Positions 39,306 through 51,837 of a stretch of DNA of 64,000 nucleotides are shown here, piece after piece; position 1 is the stretch's first letter, and the number at the start of each line of letters is the position of its first letter. The stretch comes from Turbatrix aceti (Eukaryota; Nematoda; Chromadorea; Rhabditida; Panagrolaimidae), in NCBI GenBank assembly GCA_963969345.1, contig OZ017770.1, forward strand, positions 7,945,246-8,009,245. Reading direction: 5' to 3'. The notes beneath the pieces were generated by a model, which did not search any database, was not told where the DNA came from, and saw only the letters and a list, made by a program, of their open reading frames with translations. The position numbers and the translations under genes were made by a program.

Positions 39306-40415
39306 CACAAGAAAAAAAGTCTACCTACTACATTTTTGATTGAAACGTAACGCCAAATCGTGTTATCACTATCCGGTCTCGAAATACTTTCATTTTCATT
39401 TTTGAACTGTTTGTACAGATGCTTTTTAACGTATTTATGGTTATAAATTTCCACCGCCGTATTTGTTATGTCTACGGGGTGTATTTATTCAATATTACGA
39501 GTAACGTCCAGTTACGATACATTTATTTTTTATCCTTTAGGCAGCTGTTTATTATGTATATAGCAGGTAGCCTCATCTTCAGTTGACCACTTGCACGTTG
39601 TCTCATATATAAATGAGGTAAAATTTCTTGAACAGCATTGCATTTTGATGCAGTTGTCACTCATCCCCTAAAAAACACATGGCTGCTTGTTTGTATTTCT
39701 CTGTAAATTTTTTGAAATTTAGTCATATTTCAAATTTTTGTTCAATCACTCGCATTCTGGATTTAAAAGTTTATTTGTTTAACTTTCGGACATTTATTTA
39801 ATAACTTGAAGTGCAAATGAATTCTTGCTTCCGATCGCGAGACTTTTTTAGAGTGTTTTACAATTGAATTTCCGGTAATCTGATTATGCATTTGTGTACC
39901 TACCCAGCGCTAAGTTTTTTAAACAGCTGATTTGTTTTCGGAATTTTAAAACTTGAGTTTACACAGACGTTAATATGGAAATTGAGCTTTGTTATCGAAT
40001 TTCATGAATCCGGAAGGCAAAAAAAAGATAATTGAATATAGATGATGGGTGGTCAGCGACAAAAACACAAGTTTACCTAACAAAAAAGTTTTTGTGTTGG
40101 TTGCGCACCTGCGCTGCTGGGATTGCATGAAGCCTCACATCGGTTGGAACAAGGAGCCCTGAGGGGAGGGGAAAGAAGTTTTTCTGTCAGCACACATAAT
40201 CGTTGCATCATAGCAACTACTACCTCCGGAAACGCGCACTTGATTGTTAGACGAATTTCAGCAGTTAAACAGTTTGGGGCGGTCCTCTGGACATCTTTTG
40301 CATATTCAAGCATTCATAAGCGCTACACAATCCAATGATCATCTTTAGTATGTGTCCCCGAGGAAGATTATAATAAAAAAAATACTGAAACTTAATCCGT
40401 GTTATTTTGTAGACC
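39306..40415. other. Intergenic
   Basis: AT-rich 3' flank of tyrosinase and 5' flank of the GST. I see no gene, repeat or RNA. Confidence 0.5.
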
Positions 40416-41584
40416 ATGTACAAGTTGGCGATAGTGGCTGCCATTTGCATCACGGCTTCTGAAGCTCAAAATCTGTCGACTTCGACATCGAGGCCAAAAC
40501 GAGCTACGTTTACCTTCAGCTTCCCTTTTCATGCCGTACCTGACAACCTTCCTACTCCTCCACCTTACATTACTGGCCCTGAAATTTCGAACCCAACGTC
40601 GGCTCCAGTGCCCATTGTTGTGCCGACTCCTTACATGCCAGGAGCACATATCCGAGGCCTCGAATCGAAGACGCTGCACCCTGGATCCTTTGAACCCCCC
40701 AAGCAGTCGAACACAATCCGTCTCTACAGCATGAGATACTGTCCGTATGCAGAACGCGCAGTCATCTACATCGCCAAGAAAAACTTGGAGTGAGTTGAGC
40801 AAATTTAAAAACAAATCAAACGTAAACCATGATTTCAGCGTCGAAGTGGTCAACGTCAACCCAGATAAGGGGCCTAACTGGTTCCTTGCTAAAAGCCCCA
40901 ATGGTCAAGTACCGGCTCTCGAAGCTAGCAACGGACAGGTATATTTGTTTTGTTTTTTTTCTTTTACGCAAAAGAAAACGTTACAGATCATCACCGAATC
41001 GGACGTGCTCGTTGAGTTCCTCGATGATCTGTTCCCGGAAACTTCAGTGCTTCCCCGCGATCCTTACCTGAAGGCGAAGCAAAAGATTCTCGTCGAACGC
41101 TTGAACCCAGTTTGTTTTTTCTTTACCTTACAAAATCATGATTAAATATTTTTCAGGTTGTTCAAGCCTTGTACGCTTACTTCCGCAGCTCCAACTCCCG
41201 AAACATGCGTGACACGGATAATCAGGTTCACACAGCGCTGCGCACCTCAGAAAACCTGCTAACTGATAACTTCTTTGGCGGCAGCGAAATGGGCTATGCA
41301 GATATCATGATGTGGCCCTTCTTTGAGCGTCTGGAGTTGCTGACGATGAATCCATTCACTCAATTCAAGTATTTCCCTGGAGCGAACTACCCTAAAATGG
41401 GAGCGTACATCGCTAGAATGCAGCGTCAGCCTGAGGTTTGTTTTTTAAATACGAGCGGCTGAAAATTTAAAAATGAGGGTTTTAGATCAAATTCGCGTCT
41501 CGTTCTCTTGCCAACCACAAGGGCTACATCGATAGCTTCATGCGTGGATCGCCAAACTATGATTACCCCAACTTCAGCGGTTAG
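40416..41584 (+). CDS. Omega-class glutathione transferase with signal peptide
   Basis: Five exons (40416-40789, 40839-40938, 40987-41109, 41157-41435, 41486-41584) give 324 aa. The C-terminal 230 residues are a GSTO: active-site Cys in [12 protein letters not shown], the GSH-binding loop GQVPALE and [11 protein letters not shown]. In front are a signal peptide ([17 protein letters not shown]), a furin-type site RPKR at about residue 29 and a Pro-rich stretch. Most omega GSTs are cytosolic; this one should enter the secretory path. Omega enzymes act in thiol transfer and dehydroascorbate reduction. An AATAAA follows at about 41709. Confidence 0.9.
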
Positions 41585-41796
41585 GACATCAATTGTCACC
41601 AAATCATGCAACATCACGCAGACGCAGAATTGATAAACAGCACGTCCCTCCGTCTTATTTATTGCAATTTCGAATACGACTTTTGCAATTATCTGTAATA
41701 ATTGGTTAAATAAATGTTAACAATTTTTGTGTCAGACTCTTAATTGTTTTATTGGGCGCGCTGGCAAAACTCTTACTCTGCCAAAATCGACTGAAA

Positions 41797-44700
41797 ATGA
41801 CTTTAAGTACAATGTTTCGATTTTGGAAATGGTTAATTTTTATTCTTTTGTTGGCAGCAAATTTTTTGATCGCCGATCGTCAAACCAAAGTTGGAACGAT
41901 CTTGCTTGAGTCTAGACATGCTCATTTTCGGGGCATTATTTCCGCCGTCAAAAAACATTTATCACTTCACTTGAGTCTAAGTAATATCGCGCTTGAGGAT
42001 GCTCATGTTTTGTTTATCAAGGATTTTTATCCGCATTTTGTTGCTCAGGCAGGTGAGTTGAGTGCTTTTGAATGATTGTGATCAAGAACAATAAAATGAC
42101 AAAAATATATTACAAAAAAATGTCCCATTTGAAGTGTTTCTTGACAAAAAAAATATCGTTCAAAAATAGAAATTGTTTTCAGTCAATTATCTCTACCTAA
42201 ATGGCGTAACTATTGTCATCGGGCCCCCAGACGAAGACATAGGATCGATTGTACAAAGCATATGCGTCGAGATGAAGTTGTACTACTTATCCTATTACCT
42301 GGATCCGGTACCATCGGTTAATCCCTTTGTCTTCCGATTATTTCCCATTGAAGAATACGCTGAAATGATACGCATGCTTTTCAATAGCTGGCCCTGGAAT
42401 AAATTCAGCATAGTGTATTCGGAAGCCTTTTGTACGTTAGTCTTTTTTTCAATACCGCTTCAAGATATCAAATTTAGCACTCCGTACTGCGCATTACTTT
42501 ATCGACACCACGACGGCGGATGTCTACTTTGTCGAAATTCCTCGGTTCAACGAGAGTCACAATTCGTACATTGCAAGCGGGAAGAATCTCAAACACTTTT
42601 GCAACGAACAAAAATGCTGGCGTCTGAGAAATCGAGCTATTTTGGATTTAAACAAAGCCGAGACGTACTATTTTTTAAACAGCGCGTTGATGCTTGGCAT
42701 GATCAGTGCTGACAACTGGTTCTTTCTCGTTTCGCTCGACAACGTCATTCATGGCATGGAACAGTATTCGCACAACACGATGCGTTTAAGCACAGCCGGG
42801 CAGTTTAACGAAAATAATTTTTCAAGGGATCAAAACATTGCAAGGTTGCTTCGAACTTATGAGGTAGAAAAGTCTACAGCTTACGACGCAACGTCTGAGG
42901 TTGTAAGTTGTCTTTTTATAATTCTAAAAATATAAAAAATTTTTTTTTTAATTTTCAGAATCACATCGTACATTTTCACGATGCAATTTTGAGCATACAA
43001 TTAATTGTATCTATGATTAAGAGAAGTGAAAAACCGATCAAAAGAGTGTCCGGGATTACTGGAAAGTTGAGTTTCAATAACATTAGCCAGGTTCGAGAGG
43101 ACGCCACATTCAACATCCTGGAAATGGGAGTCAACGGAAAACAGGTTAAAGTGGGTTTTTTAAAAATTATCGGTGCTGCATTTAAAATTACAGACGGGAA
43201 TTTGGAAATCCGAATCGCAGCTATCTCAGAAAATGTTTTCAATGGCAGATAAAGACAAGCCAAACACTCATGAGACCATGATGGAACAGACGAAAACTGT
43301 AACTTTATATACATATTTAACAAAAAAATAACAATGTGGTTACAGCAACGAATACTAAACGTAGTCAGTATCGAAGAATCACCCTATGTCATGAGAAAAC
43401 TGCTTTCAAATGGACGGGATTTCATATACGAAGGTTTTTGTATCGACTTGCTCAATCGTCTTTCTCAGGATCTGCATTTTGAGTACAGATTGGAGATCTT
43501 ACCGGAGGGCAAATATGGCGAACCCGTCAATGGAACAAAAGAATGGGATGGCTTGATCGGCAAAATTCTCAACAACAAATCTGACGCTGCCGTGGCACCG
43601 ATAACCATGACTGCTGGCCGGCTTGAGGTCGTCGACTTTACTGATCCCTTCCTGCAGCTGGGCATTTCGATGCTCATGCGCATTCCCGGAGACCACAAAG
43701 CGTCGTCTTCACTGCTCAGCTTTTTATGGCCGCTCAATCCCAAAGTTTGGATGTACTGGGCTTTTGTGACTGTTGGCAGTTTGTTTACCGTGGTTGCAAT
43801 TGCCGTTTTGAGTCCGAGCGAGTCTTCGAGAAAGTTCAATTTTGTGGTAAGTTTTTTTTTCAACTATTTTTCTGTAAAAAAACATAAAAAAATGTTTAGA
43901 ACAGCGTTTGGTATCTCATTTGCATTTTGCTACGCGCCGGATCAGGCTACAACTGTCGATCCATATCAAATAGACTTGTTAGCAGCGCATGGTGGGCCTT
44001 CACCCTTATTCTGATCGCCCAATACACTGCCAATTTTGCTGCCGTCCTGACCGTCGATCGAAAAAGTCTCCCGTTTAACGTATGTCTCTGCATTCAAATT
44101 TTTTTCTATTTCAACATTTTTTTTCAGTCATTCGAAGAACTCGGCAATCAGACAGAATACGAATTCGGAACTATTCAAGGCGGTTCAACGATGCATTTTT
44201 TCATGTTTTCCCGTTTGGATATTTTTAAAAAGCTTTGGATGCGCATGAAAAATATGTCACAGTCGGTATTCGTTGAAACTAATCAAGAAGGAGTTAAAAA
44301 GGTGTTGGCGGAGAAGTGAGTTGTTATTTGACTTGTTTGCGTTATTACACCGTGAGCAAGCTTTTCAGGTATGTCTTTTTGATGGAATCCGCATCTCTAG
44401 AGTACCAGTTGACGCAGCACTGCAACTTGACAAAAGTCGGAAATGTTGTGCTCGGCTCGAATGGATACAGCATTGCACTGCCGAAGGGCTCGCTCTGGAG
44501 AGAACGACTGTCAAGACAAATCTTGGATTACAACGAAAAGGGCATCATGATGATGCTCAAACGCAAGTGGTGGAAGAAAACCCCTCAGATTGAGTGCGCT
44601 TGGTACAAACAGCCAATTAAAACTAATTTTAAACAATTTTCAGGGAATGCGAAGAAAAAGCGGTCGAAACAAGAAAATCGCTAGACATGGACAAGGTCTC

Positions 44701-44815
44701 CGGCATCTTCGCCCTCCTCGCCACCGGTCTGGTGATGGCCCTCATCGTCGCTGCGGCTGAACGAATTCTGCTTCGCTTCAAGGAAACACAATCACGAGAA
44801 TTATTTTGTAAATAA
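41797..44815 (+). CDS. Ionotropic glutamate receptor, AMPA/kainate type
   Basis: Ten exons (41797-42052, 42183-42431, 42478-42902, 42959-43150, 43194-43298, 43346-43846, 43900-44079, 44128-44315, 44369-44602, 44644-44815) give 833 aa. Order: signal peptide, amino-terminal domain, S1 ligand lobe with the glutamate-binding Arg in TAGRLEVVDFTDPF, M1, pore loop, M3 with QYTANFAAVLTV (canonical SYTANLAAFLTV), S2 and M4 (IFALLATGLVMALIV). In the pore loop the Q/R position holds an Arg encoded in the genome (LLRAG for MQQG). The start at 41797 has an alternative at 41812. It is a cation channel of excitatory synapses. Confidence 0.93.
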
Positions 44816-44926
44816 ATCATTTGTCACCACATAAAAATTTATTTATTAAAATTTTTGTTTTTCTCTGAAATATATGCCTACTCAAAAATTAATAAAACCC
44901 GCTGCGGCTACAGTGTGAATTAAGTT

Positions 44927-45830
44927 TTAAAATATGTCCGTGGTTTTGATGGGAATGGGTCTATTCGTTTTGACATCGCGCTTACGAAACGCTTCTATGA
45001 TAATATCCGCGCTCTGAGCCGTCGATTGAACCGTGTTTATGTCGTAGATATTGGGCAAGCGATAAACCTTGCGGATGCGTTTCAGTCTCTTTGGACCGTT
45101 GTCAAAGACCGAGATATCTCTGAAAACGCGTTGCATAGGTACATAATTTGATCCGAGATGCAGAAAGACAAACCTAAAGATGATAACTGCAACCATGTTT
45201 AAGCTCTTGATTAATTCAATTTCCATGCGCCAGAAGCTCGCATCAACAGTTGAAAGTCCAACTGTCCAGGAATAGTTAGAATTCTGCAGTTTACCAAACT
45301 TTTTGGCCTAAAAAATAAAATAATTCAAAAAAATTCAATGATGTGGCTTACCATAGATTCTACTCTGTACCCGCTGTGGAAAGGCAAAGAGACAGAAAAC
45401 TTTTCTTTTGTGTAGACACCTCGAGCAATTCCTGAAAAAAAAACAAATTAACGGAGGTTGTCAAAAAATGCTCTGGGCCATTACTCACCATCGTTTGAAA
45501 ACGGCCAATCCCAAGCAAAATGTCGAGGAAAAATAATTTCATCGCTGATATTTGCAACCGATTCTGTGCTAAAAAAACATAACAAAGAAAAACTAAATAG
45601 CGTCAAACAAAAACGACTTACTGTCTAAGTTTGTTGGGATTGTTGTTCATATCAATCACGGAATCGTCGATGCAGCCGCTTACTTCAACGGGAATGACCT
45701 GAACGTCGACGGTAGCGGTAGACAGGTCGTCGTTCTTCAGCTCGCTCTCATTGATGGTATTTGCGTGGCGAAGAACATTGTGAACCTTCTTTTTGCTACC
45801 AGGGTTTCCCCGGGGTGGCAGTCGCGACAT
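44927..45830 (-). CDS. Conserved-looking protein of unknown family, 249 aa
   Basis: Four exons (45830-45622, 45568-45489, 45431-45352, 45307-44927). The first 70 residues are polar and low in structure. The middle has FPRHFAWDWPFSND and VSLPFHSGYRVESM, then DASFWRMEIELIKSLNMVAV followed by a short hydrophobic run (IIFRFVFLHL), and a basic C-terminus with GPKRLKRIRKVYRLP. The hydrophobic run is marginal for a membrane helix. I do not recognise the family. It is convergent with the glutamate receptor; the two stops are only 111 bp apart. Confidence 0.75.
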
Positions 45831-46654
45831 TACGTAGAACTCGGGTTACTCTACCTACCACTCTTAAATAAGCGCTTGACAGTTTGTGTTTTTTTTCTGT
45901 CAAGCACAGTTGAAAAAAAAAGTGAAAGCTGAAAAGAAATCGTTGACAATAACTTTTATGCAAGCGAGCGCGATTCGGGGATGTGGATGCATCACATCTG
46001 CAAATGTAAATTTAGCACCTCGAGGGTAGGGTAGAGGGTTCACGGAACAAACAGTCCGCCCGACAGAGGCCTAGCCCGTCTTTCTAGCTCACTCAATCAC
46101 AGTACGAATTGACTGACTGAGTTTTGTTTGGAGCCACAAAAAACAAAGCAGTGAGCGTCCCACGGCTCGAGAGCATTTTCATGAAAAATAAAAAAAGCAC
46201 TAAACAAACTTCTTTATTGCCCTTACTTTTTTTGAGTAAAGTGACCGTTGGCGGTATAAACAAATAATAAAAACTTAAAAACATAAAATAAAGAGCATAA
46301 TAAAAAAATTAAAAAAAAACAAAAAAAAAGTTAGCGAAAATTCGATTAGCCGGAACGCAGACATTTTCTGATAAGCAGACAGCAGTGGTCATATAATGGC
46401 GACTCTAGCCCACGGGCGAGCCCCCATAGATCAAGTGTAACGCCGCAACAGCTGTATGAGGAAGTTGAAACAACTCAACGATATTTGCGGAGATAAAAAT
46501 GGCTTAAAAAGAATCCACTTTGCTTATCTTGTTTGAGACGTCGCACATTCGAGAGCACAGTTTAAACTCAAGTGATTGTCAGAAAGTATTTACATAGATG
46601 TATTTAGAATCAATAATTACAACGCGCTACAACAAATCACGTGAAAAAAACAAC
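45831..46654. other. Intergenic with an inverted repeat
   Basis: No gene supported. A perfect 9-bp inverted repeat, GCTTGACAG (45874-45882) and CTGTCAAGC (45897-45905), sits about 45 bp upstream of the unknown minus-strand gene and could form a hairpin or a dimeric protein site. Confidence 0.4.
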
Positions 46655-47936
46655 TCAGGGCTGTTGTGCCATTTCAATTTCCCGTCGTGGATCATGCATT
46701 TTAAGCGTTAATTGGCGGTGGGCAATTAGTTGATCAAGCTCATAATCCGCAAAACTTTTATCCCAAACACCTTGACTCGGTTGTTTGTTCTTGGCCTCCT
46801 AGAAAAATTTTTCAGATGTTTTACAACCTCATCAAAATAATCCTACGTTGTCGGGAAAAAAATGCCTGCAGGCGTCGACCCAACTTTTGAGGGCGTCGCG
46901 ATAGCTCATCGGTCGTCCCTGCATGTCCATCAGAGGTCCGATGTTCTCAAAGGTGTCGTTGCCTGTCGGTACACAAAGAGGCTTTTCAATGTCTACGTTC
47001 AGCTGCAGGCTAGGCTTGGGATCAAAAAATCCGTAGTAATTAATGAGCTGTTTGCATTTTGAGATGTGTCCCTCATTTAAAGTTGACAGCGTCTGAAAAA
47101 AAACTTCTTTTTTTTCTGCAAAGCGGTGTCATGTCTGCATACCATTAAATCAGCGACGTGAAGATGAGCGATGTATCGTAAAAGTCTGTACAAAATTTTC
47201 TTCTTTTCAGTGTCATAATTTTCAAAAATGTCATATCGACATGCTATAAAAGTGAGGTGAAATGGAAATGCCTTAACGGTTTGCCGATCACATCCGTCAG
47301 AGCGTTCCTTAACTAGTTTAAGAATTTCTTTAGCCCGTTCTGGATTATTTTTTTCGAGTTTCGCCAATATGTCGTCCACCTTGTCGTTAAATCCATTAAC
47401 TAGATTGGTGACAATGCTAGCGATTGATTCGGGCGCTGTTAAATCAAGACAAATGATTACGGAAATTGTGCTAAAAATGAAGAAAAAAAATAATGCGTCA
47501 TAAAAAAATAAATTTCAGCAACTTACTCAACGGTGGATTCCGATAATGGCACACTGGCCAGAGGCGCGGTTTTGGCTCCTCCGTTGAGTTCCCAGAGTAC
47601 GAGGCATTTCTTATTCTAATAAAAAAGATTAGTTAGCAAAATTACCCGGCCGATATATAGGCTTACCCCATGCTGTAATCGGGTAATAGAATTGTAAGAC
47701 AGTGCAACGGTGTGCTTGTTCTCGACTGAGGTATTGAGGAATCTCTGGATAATTGTCGTTTTTCCACAGCGGTCTGACCCGCAAATAATCGCCATCCGGT
47801 CTTCCCGGTCATCTAAAACGTTTTTAATAATTAAAAAAAAATTAACAAATCTGAACAAGACAAACAAACCTTTGCTGGGATCTTTTTCCCGTTTATTCGC
47901 TGCCATTTCTTTTGCAATGTGAAAAATGTTCGGCAT
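46655..47936 (-). CDS. DYNC2LI1: Dynein-2 light intermediate chain
   Basis: Six exons (47936-47870, 47812-47667, 47615-47527, 47470-47143, 47092-46847, 46798-46655) give 339 aa (human 351). A G-type P-loop GSDRCGKTT, the WELNGG motif and FIACRYDIFENYDTEKKK match DYNC2LI1 (C. elegans XBX-1). With WDR60 and the dynein-2 heavy chain it drives retrograde intraflagellar transport. I chose the ATG at 47936 because it aligns with the human N-terminus and because an X-box lies 65 bp upstream; an in-frame ATG at 48053 would place that X-box inside the coding sequence. Confidence 0.93.
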
Positions 47937-48000
47937 TTTGTGACGATAAAAAACCTTACAAACCGATGTTTTCTCAAACATGCGCACATTCTCGGTGCTT

Positions 48001-48015
48001 GTTTCCCTTGACAAC
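48001..48015. promoter_or_regulatory. RFX X-box-like site upstream of DYNC2LI1
   Basis: GTTTCC-CTT-GACAAC fits RYYNYY-N3-RRNRAC. It lies 65-79 bp before the chosen ATG at 47936, the usual place for an X-box. Confidence 0.55.
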
Positions 48016-48297
48016 GAAGTGCAAACGACAGTTTTAGGCGCGTTTTGAGGCATTTAAAATTGAAATAAAATTTTTGGTCATTCATTTATATTTTTATTTT
48101 AATTATTGTGGCTTTCAATTACCGAAAAGTTGAACGACAAATGCAAAATCAATTCCGGAGGTTGCTTGAATCAGTGGGATTAAATACAGAATTAAAATGC
48201 ATTTAAAAGACGATGAAAAAAGCATTGTGTGTCATTTTAATAGCTGGCTTAACACCATGTGCAGGCGCCGTTTTCTTAAATGATTTGTTGCAGTTGA

Positions 48298-48899
<602 letters not shown>

Positions 48900-50092
48900 T
48901 CCGGCCATCTGCCATCAAGTTTTTTTATTGCCTAATTTGATGATTCATTAAAAAAATGTTGCTTTTTGTTTTGAAAAATCCGACCTCTTTGTTTTCAAAT
49001 AAATTTCTTACACCAAAATCATGAGAGAGAAAAAAAGGTGGAGAGGACTTACTAAAGAAAAATTTGAAATAACAATGGAATATTTAATTAATATCTTTTG
49101 ACATCTTATAGGTTGCCCCGTCTTCCCCCGCACTGATAAACCTGATTTGATCCCTCATAAATGTAATCAGTCTGTGCACCTACGCGCGGCCAGTTGAAGA
49201 ACTAATTGTCAAATCAAAACAGGATCTCTTTTGTTAAACTTTCGTCCCGTATATTTTTTGCCTACATTTATTTTTGCCGTTGAAAATGAATTCACGTCAT
49301 CAAGTGGGTGAATCAGCGCAGTCCATCAAGTCAAAGAGGGTGGTGAGACGATATATCATCGGATTGCGCGAACTGTTGTTCTTGTTCTGCATTCAAAAAA
49401 TCCGCAAAAACTATTTTTCCTGCAAAAACCCTTGGTGTCCTTGGCGCGCAAGGAAGGGGCCGTAGTATATAAAAGCCAGCTGATTCATTCCTTGTCTGGT
49501 AGTCATTTTTTTCAATTTAACTAAAATATTAATACCAGTATTCGAATTCTGACGAGCGAGCGCGTTAATGTAATTAACAGGAAATATATTATATTGCGAT
49601 ACATACATACGTACGTGTGCATATTGGGGATCGGGGATGAGTTTTTCCGCTTGCTGATTCATCGTTGTCTTCCCCCGCTTTTTGTTTGACGTCGGTAGTG
49701 CTTTTTTGTCCTTCTTTGACAATATCTGAGAAGTCATGATATAATACAAACTTTTTTTTTCTGACTCATCTAAATTTAAAAATTTCTGTTTCATTAGTCA
49801 CTTTTTTTCTGCGATGTGATGAAATTCCTTACAAAAGGGCGTTGTGTTATCTTGCGTGATCCCCTCCCACGCCTGATAATTCATTTTTGCACAGAAAAAG
49901 TTTGCGCGGACATTTTTGTAAATAAATACTCCTTGCCACCCTTTAAGCAGCCATTCCTGTTCTGGTTTGTGATTAAACAATCATTTCTAGCTGGTTTATA
50001 CTGTCACTTATGACGTAACTTTTCTACACGTGAAAAAGGTGCTGCATTTATTTTTTCGTCACCGATTGTATCCTTCGATACATTTATATTTC
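48900..50092. other. Intergenic with a TATA box and microsatellite
   Basis: No gene I can support. A plus-strand TATATAAAAG lies at about 49465 and a CATA/CGTA repeat at 49600-49620. A minus-strand frame at 49411-49794 has Lys-rich, partly protein-like sequence (NQQAEKLIPDPQYAH) but no family or convincing splice set. Confidence 0.4.
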
Positions 50093-50456
50093 ATGGTTAA
50101 GCTAACGAATTGTCTACTTATTCTCCTGTTTTTGTGCCTTTTGTTATCCCCGTCGGTAGAAGCCAGGCGACGCAAGTAAGTTCTTTTACTTTTGACTTCA
50201 CTTTTACCAAGAACTAATCAAATTATAGATATATGGCAAAAACCGGAAGTACAATAGCCGACTTTCATCTGAAAGCTCTCCGGGCATGGCGCAAGACCTA
50301 CAACCACAGCACCAGGCACAAACGGTAAATTTCAAATTTTTTGTTGTATGGCTGACCAATTTTGCTTTCAGAAAACGTCATCATTACTCTGACGAGCTTC
50401 CAGTCAATGAAATCCTCTCCAAAATGGGTTCCTATCGTCGCTTACGATTTGGCTGA
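50093..50456 (+). CDS. RLRFamide-type neuropeptide precursor
   Basis: Three exons (50093-50175, 50229-50324, 50372-50456) give 87 aa. Signal peptide MVKLTNCLLILLFLCLLLSP. The mature part has a KRKR cleavage site and ends ...MGSYRRLRFG just before the stop, so the last peptide (about 25 aa) would be amidated as RLRF-NH2. A single long peptide at the C-terminus ending RxRFamide is like neuropeptide F/NPY-related precursors; a FLP-type assignment is equally possible. Found only by joining short exons. Confidence 0.75.
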
Positions 50457-50656
50457 ATTTTAAAAAAACCCTCCAAAAACGACATCAAACAAATGAATGC
50501 TTTATCTGATTCACCATATTTTTGACGCAACTGCAAATCCGTCAGGCTTTAGACATTTTGTGCTTTTTTTTCAATTATTTATCTGTATATATTGTAAAAA
50601 AACGTAAAACATGGTGCTTTGTTATGTATGTGCTTGCGGGGAATTGTTTCGGTGGT

Positions 50657-51236
50657 TCAGTTCACTGCCATAACGAATTCTAAATAAATTGAAACAATTA
50701 AACAGAATCCAAAAAATCCCTTGGACAAACCTTGGAAGCTGATTTTGCCATCCCCGTCGACATCGGCCTCCTTGAAGAGTTGATCGATGACTCCGAGGGG
50801 GAAGACTCGACCGAGGCGAAGTTGCCGGACAATGTCTATCATCTCAGAGCGCTCAATGAATCCATCATTGTCCCTGTCAAACATGCGGAACTGCTCGAAA
50901 AGCTCGGTTTGCGAGTACTTTAGCATCTCCTTTTCCTGGGTTCGCATCATTTGGATGAACTCGTCAAAGGTGATAACTCCATTTTCTGCAATCTCGACAA
51001 AAAATGAATTGGGCGAATTCATATTTTTTTTGCAACTCACTGTCGATGTCACCCTGAGCCATGATGACGCGTACTTCCAACTTGCTCGGAAACACTCCAC
51101 ACTTGTTCATGGCGGATTCCAGTTCGCCGATGGTTATGTATCCATCTTTGTTTGCATCAAAGAACATAAATGCACGTCTGTATTCTGTAAATATAATGAA
51201 ACGATGTTTAATGTGCCATAATTATTACTTGAACAT
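50657..51236 (-). CDS. Calmodulin-like four-EF-hand protein
   Basis: Four exons (51236-51229, 51177-51041, 50985-50731, 50679-50657) give 140 aa. Four complete calcium loops are seen: DANKDGYITIGE, DIDKNGVITFDE, DRDNDGFIERSE and DVDGDGKISFQE, ending FVMAVN. The model starts MFKRAFMFFD, so the first half of helix A found in calmodulin is absent. A CCCAG acceptor sits 3 nt before the ATG, which supports a trans-spliced start, but a missed upstream exon is possible. Likely a cytosolic calcium sensor. Confidence 0.8.
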
Positions 51237-51837
51237 CTCCTGGGAAAAAAGCGTACGAAAGATAGATGAAAAGCTTTCCAGCACTATGATACTATGCTGG
51301 GACTAAATTTTGTGTAACAAAAAAAAACGATGGATTTCTGCGGTGAAAGCTTGGCCAAAAACGAATTTGATGCCAACGGTTTTTTTAATTGCACATCACA
51401 AAGCACAAAGGAAAGGTTTTTTGTTGTCGGAAGACGTGGGCAAAGCAGGCCCATTTCCAAATGCGATTTTCCGGTGTCAAATGCGTTTACGGGAAAATTT
51501 GTTTTGCTTTGAAAAAAAATGATCTGGACACTACTGCACCACGCAATGTCGTCTACTGACCAAACAAACAATGGCACAAAAATAGAAACATTGCTTCTTC
51601 ATCCGGCAACAAATAAAAAAAATCGTGAATCATGTTTTTTTGTATACTAAAGTGTTTACTTCCTTTTGGAATTTTTTCCCAAAAAATAACGTCTCACATT
51701 TAAATAAATGGAAATACATATCTAAAAAAAACACATTTGTTCGGTTGTAAGGTATCTAGAATTACACTTTCGACACCCAAAAAAAACTAATGGCCAAAAA
51801 ACATGCAACCAAAAAGAATGATAATTTTTGAATAAAA
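51237..51837. other. Intergenic
   Basis: AT-rich, no supported gene. Confidence 0.5.

Noticed and set aside
49411..49794. 127-codon minus-strand frame
   Set aside because: Lys-rich with a microsatellite inside; no family and no clean gene model, though part could be an exon.
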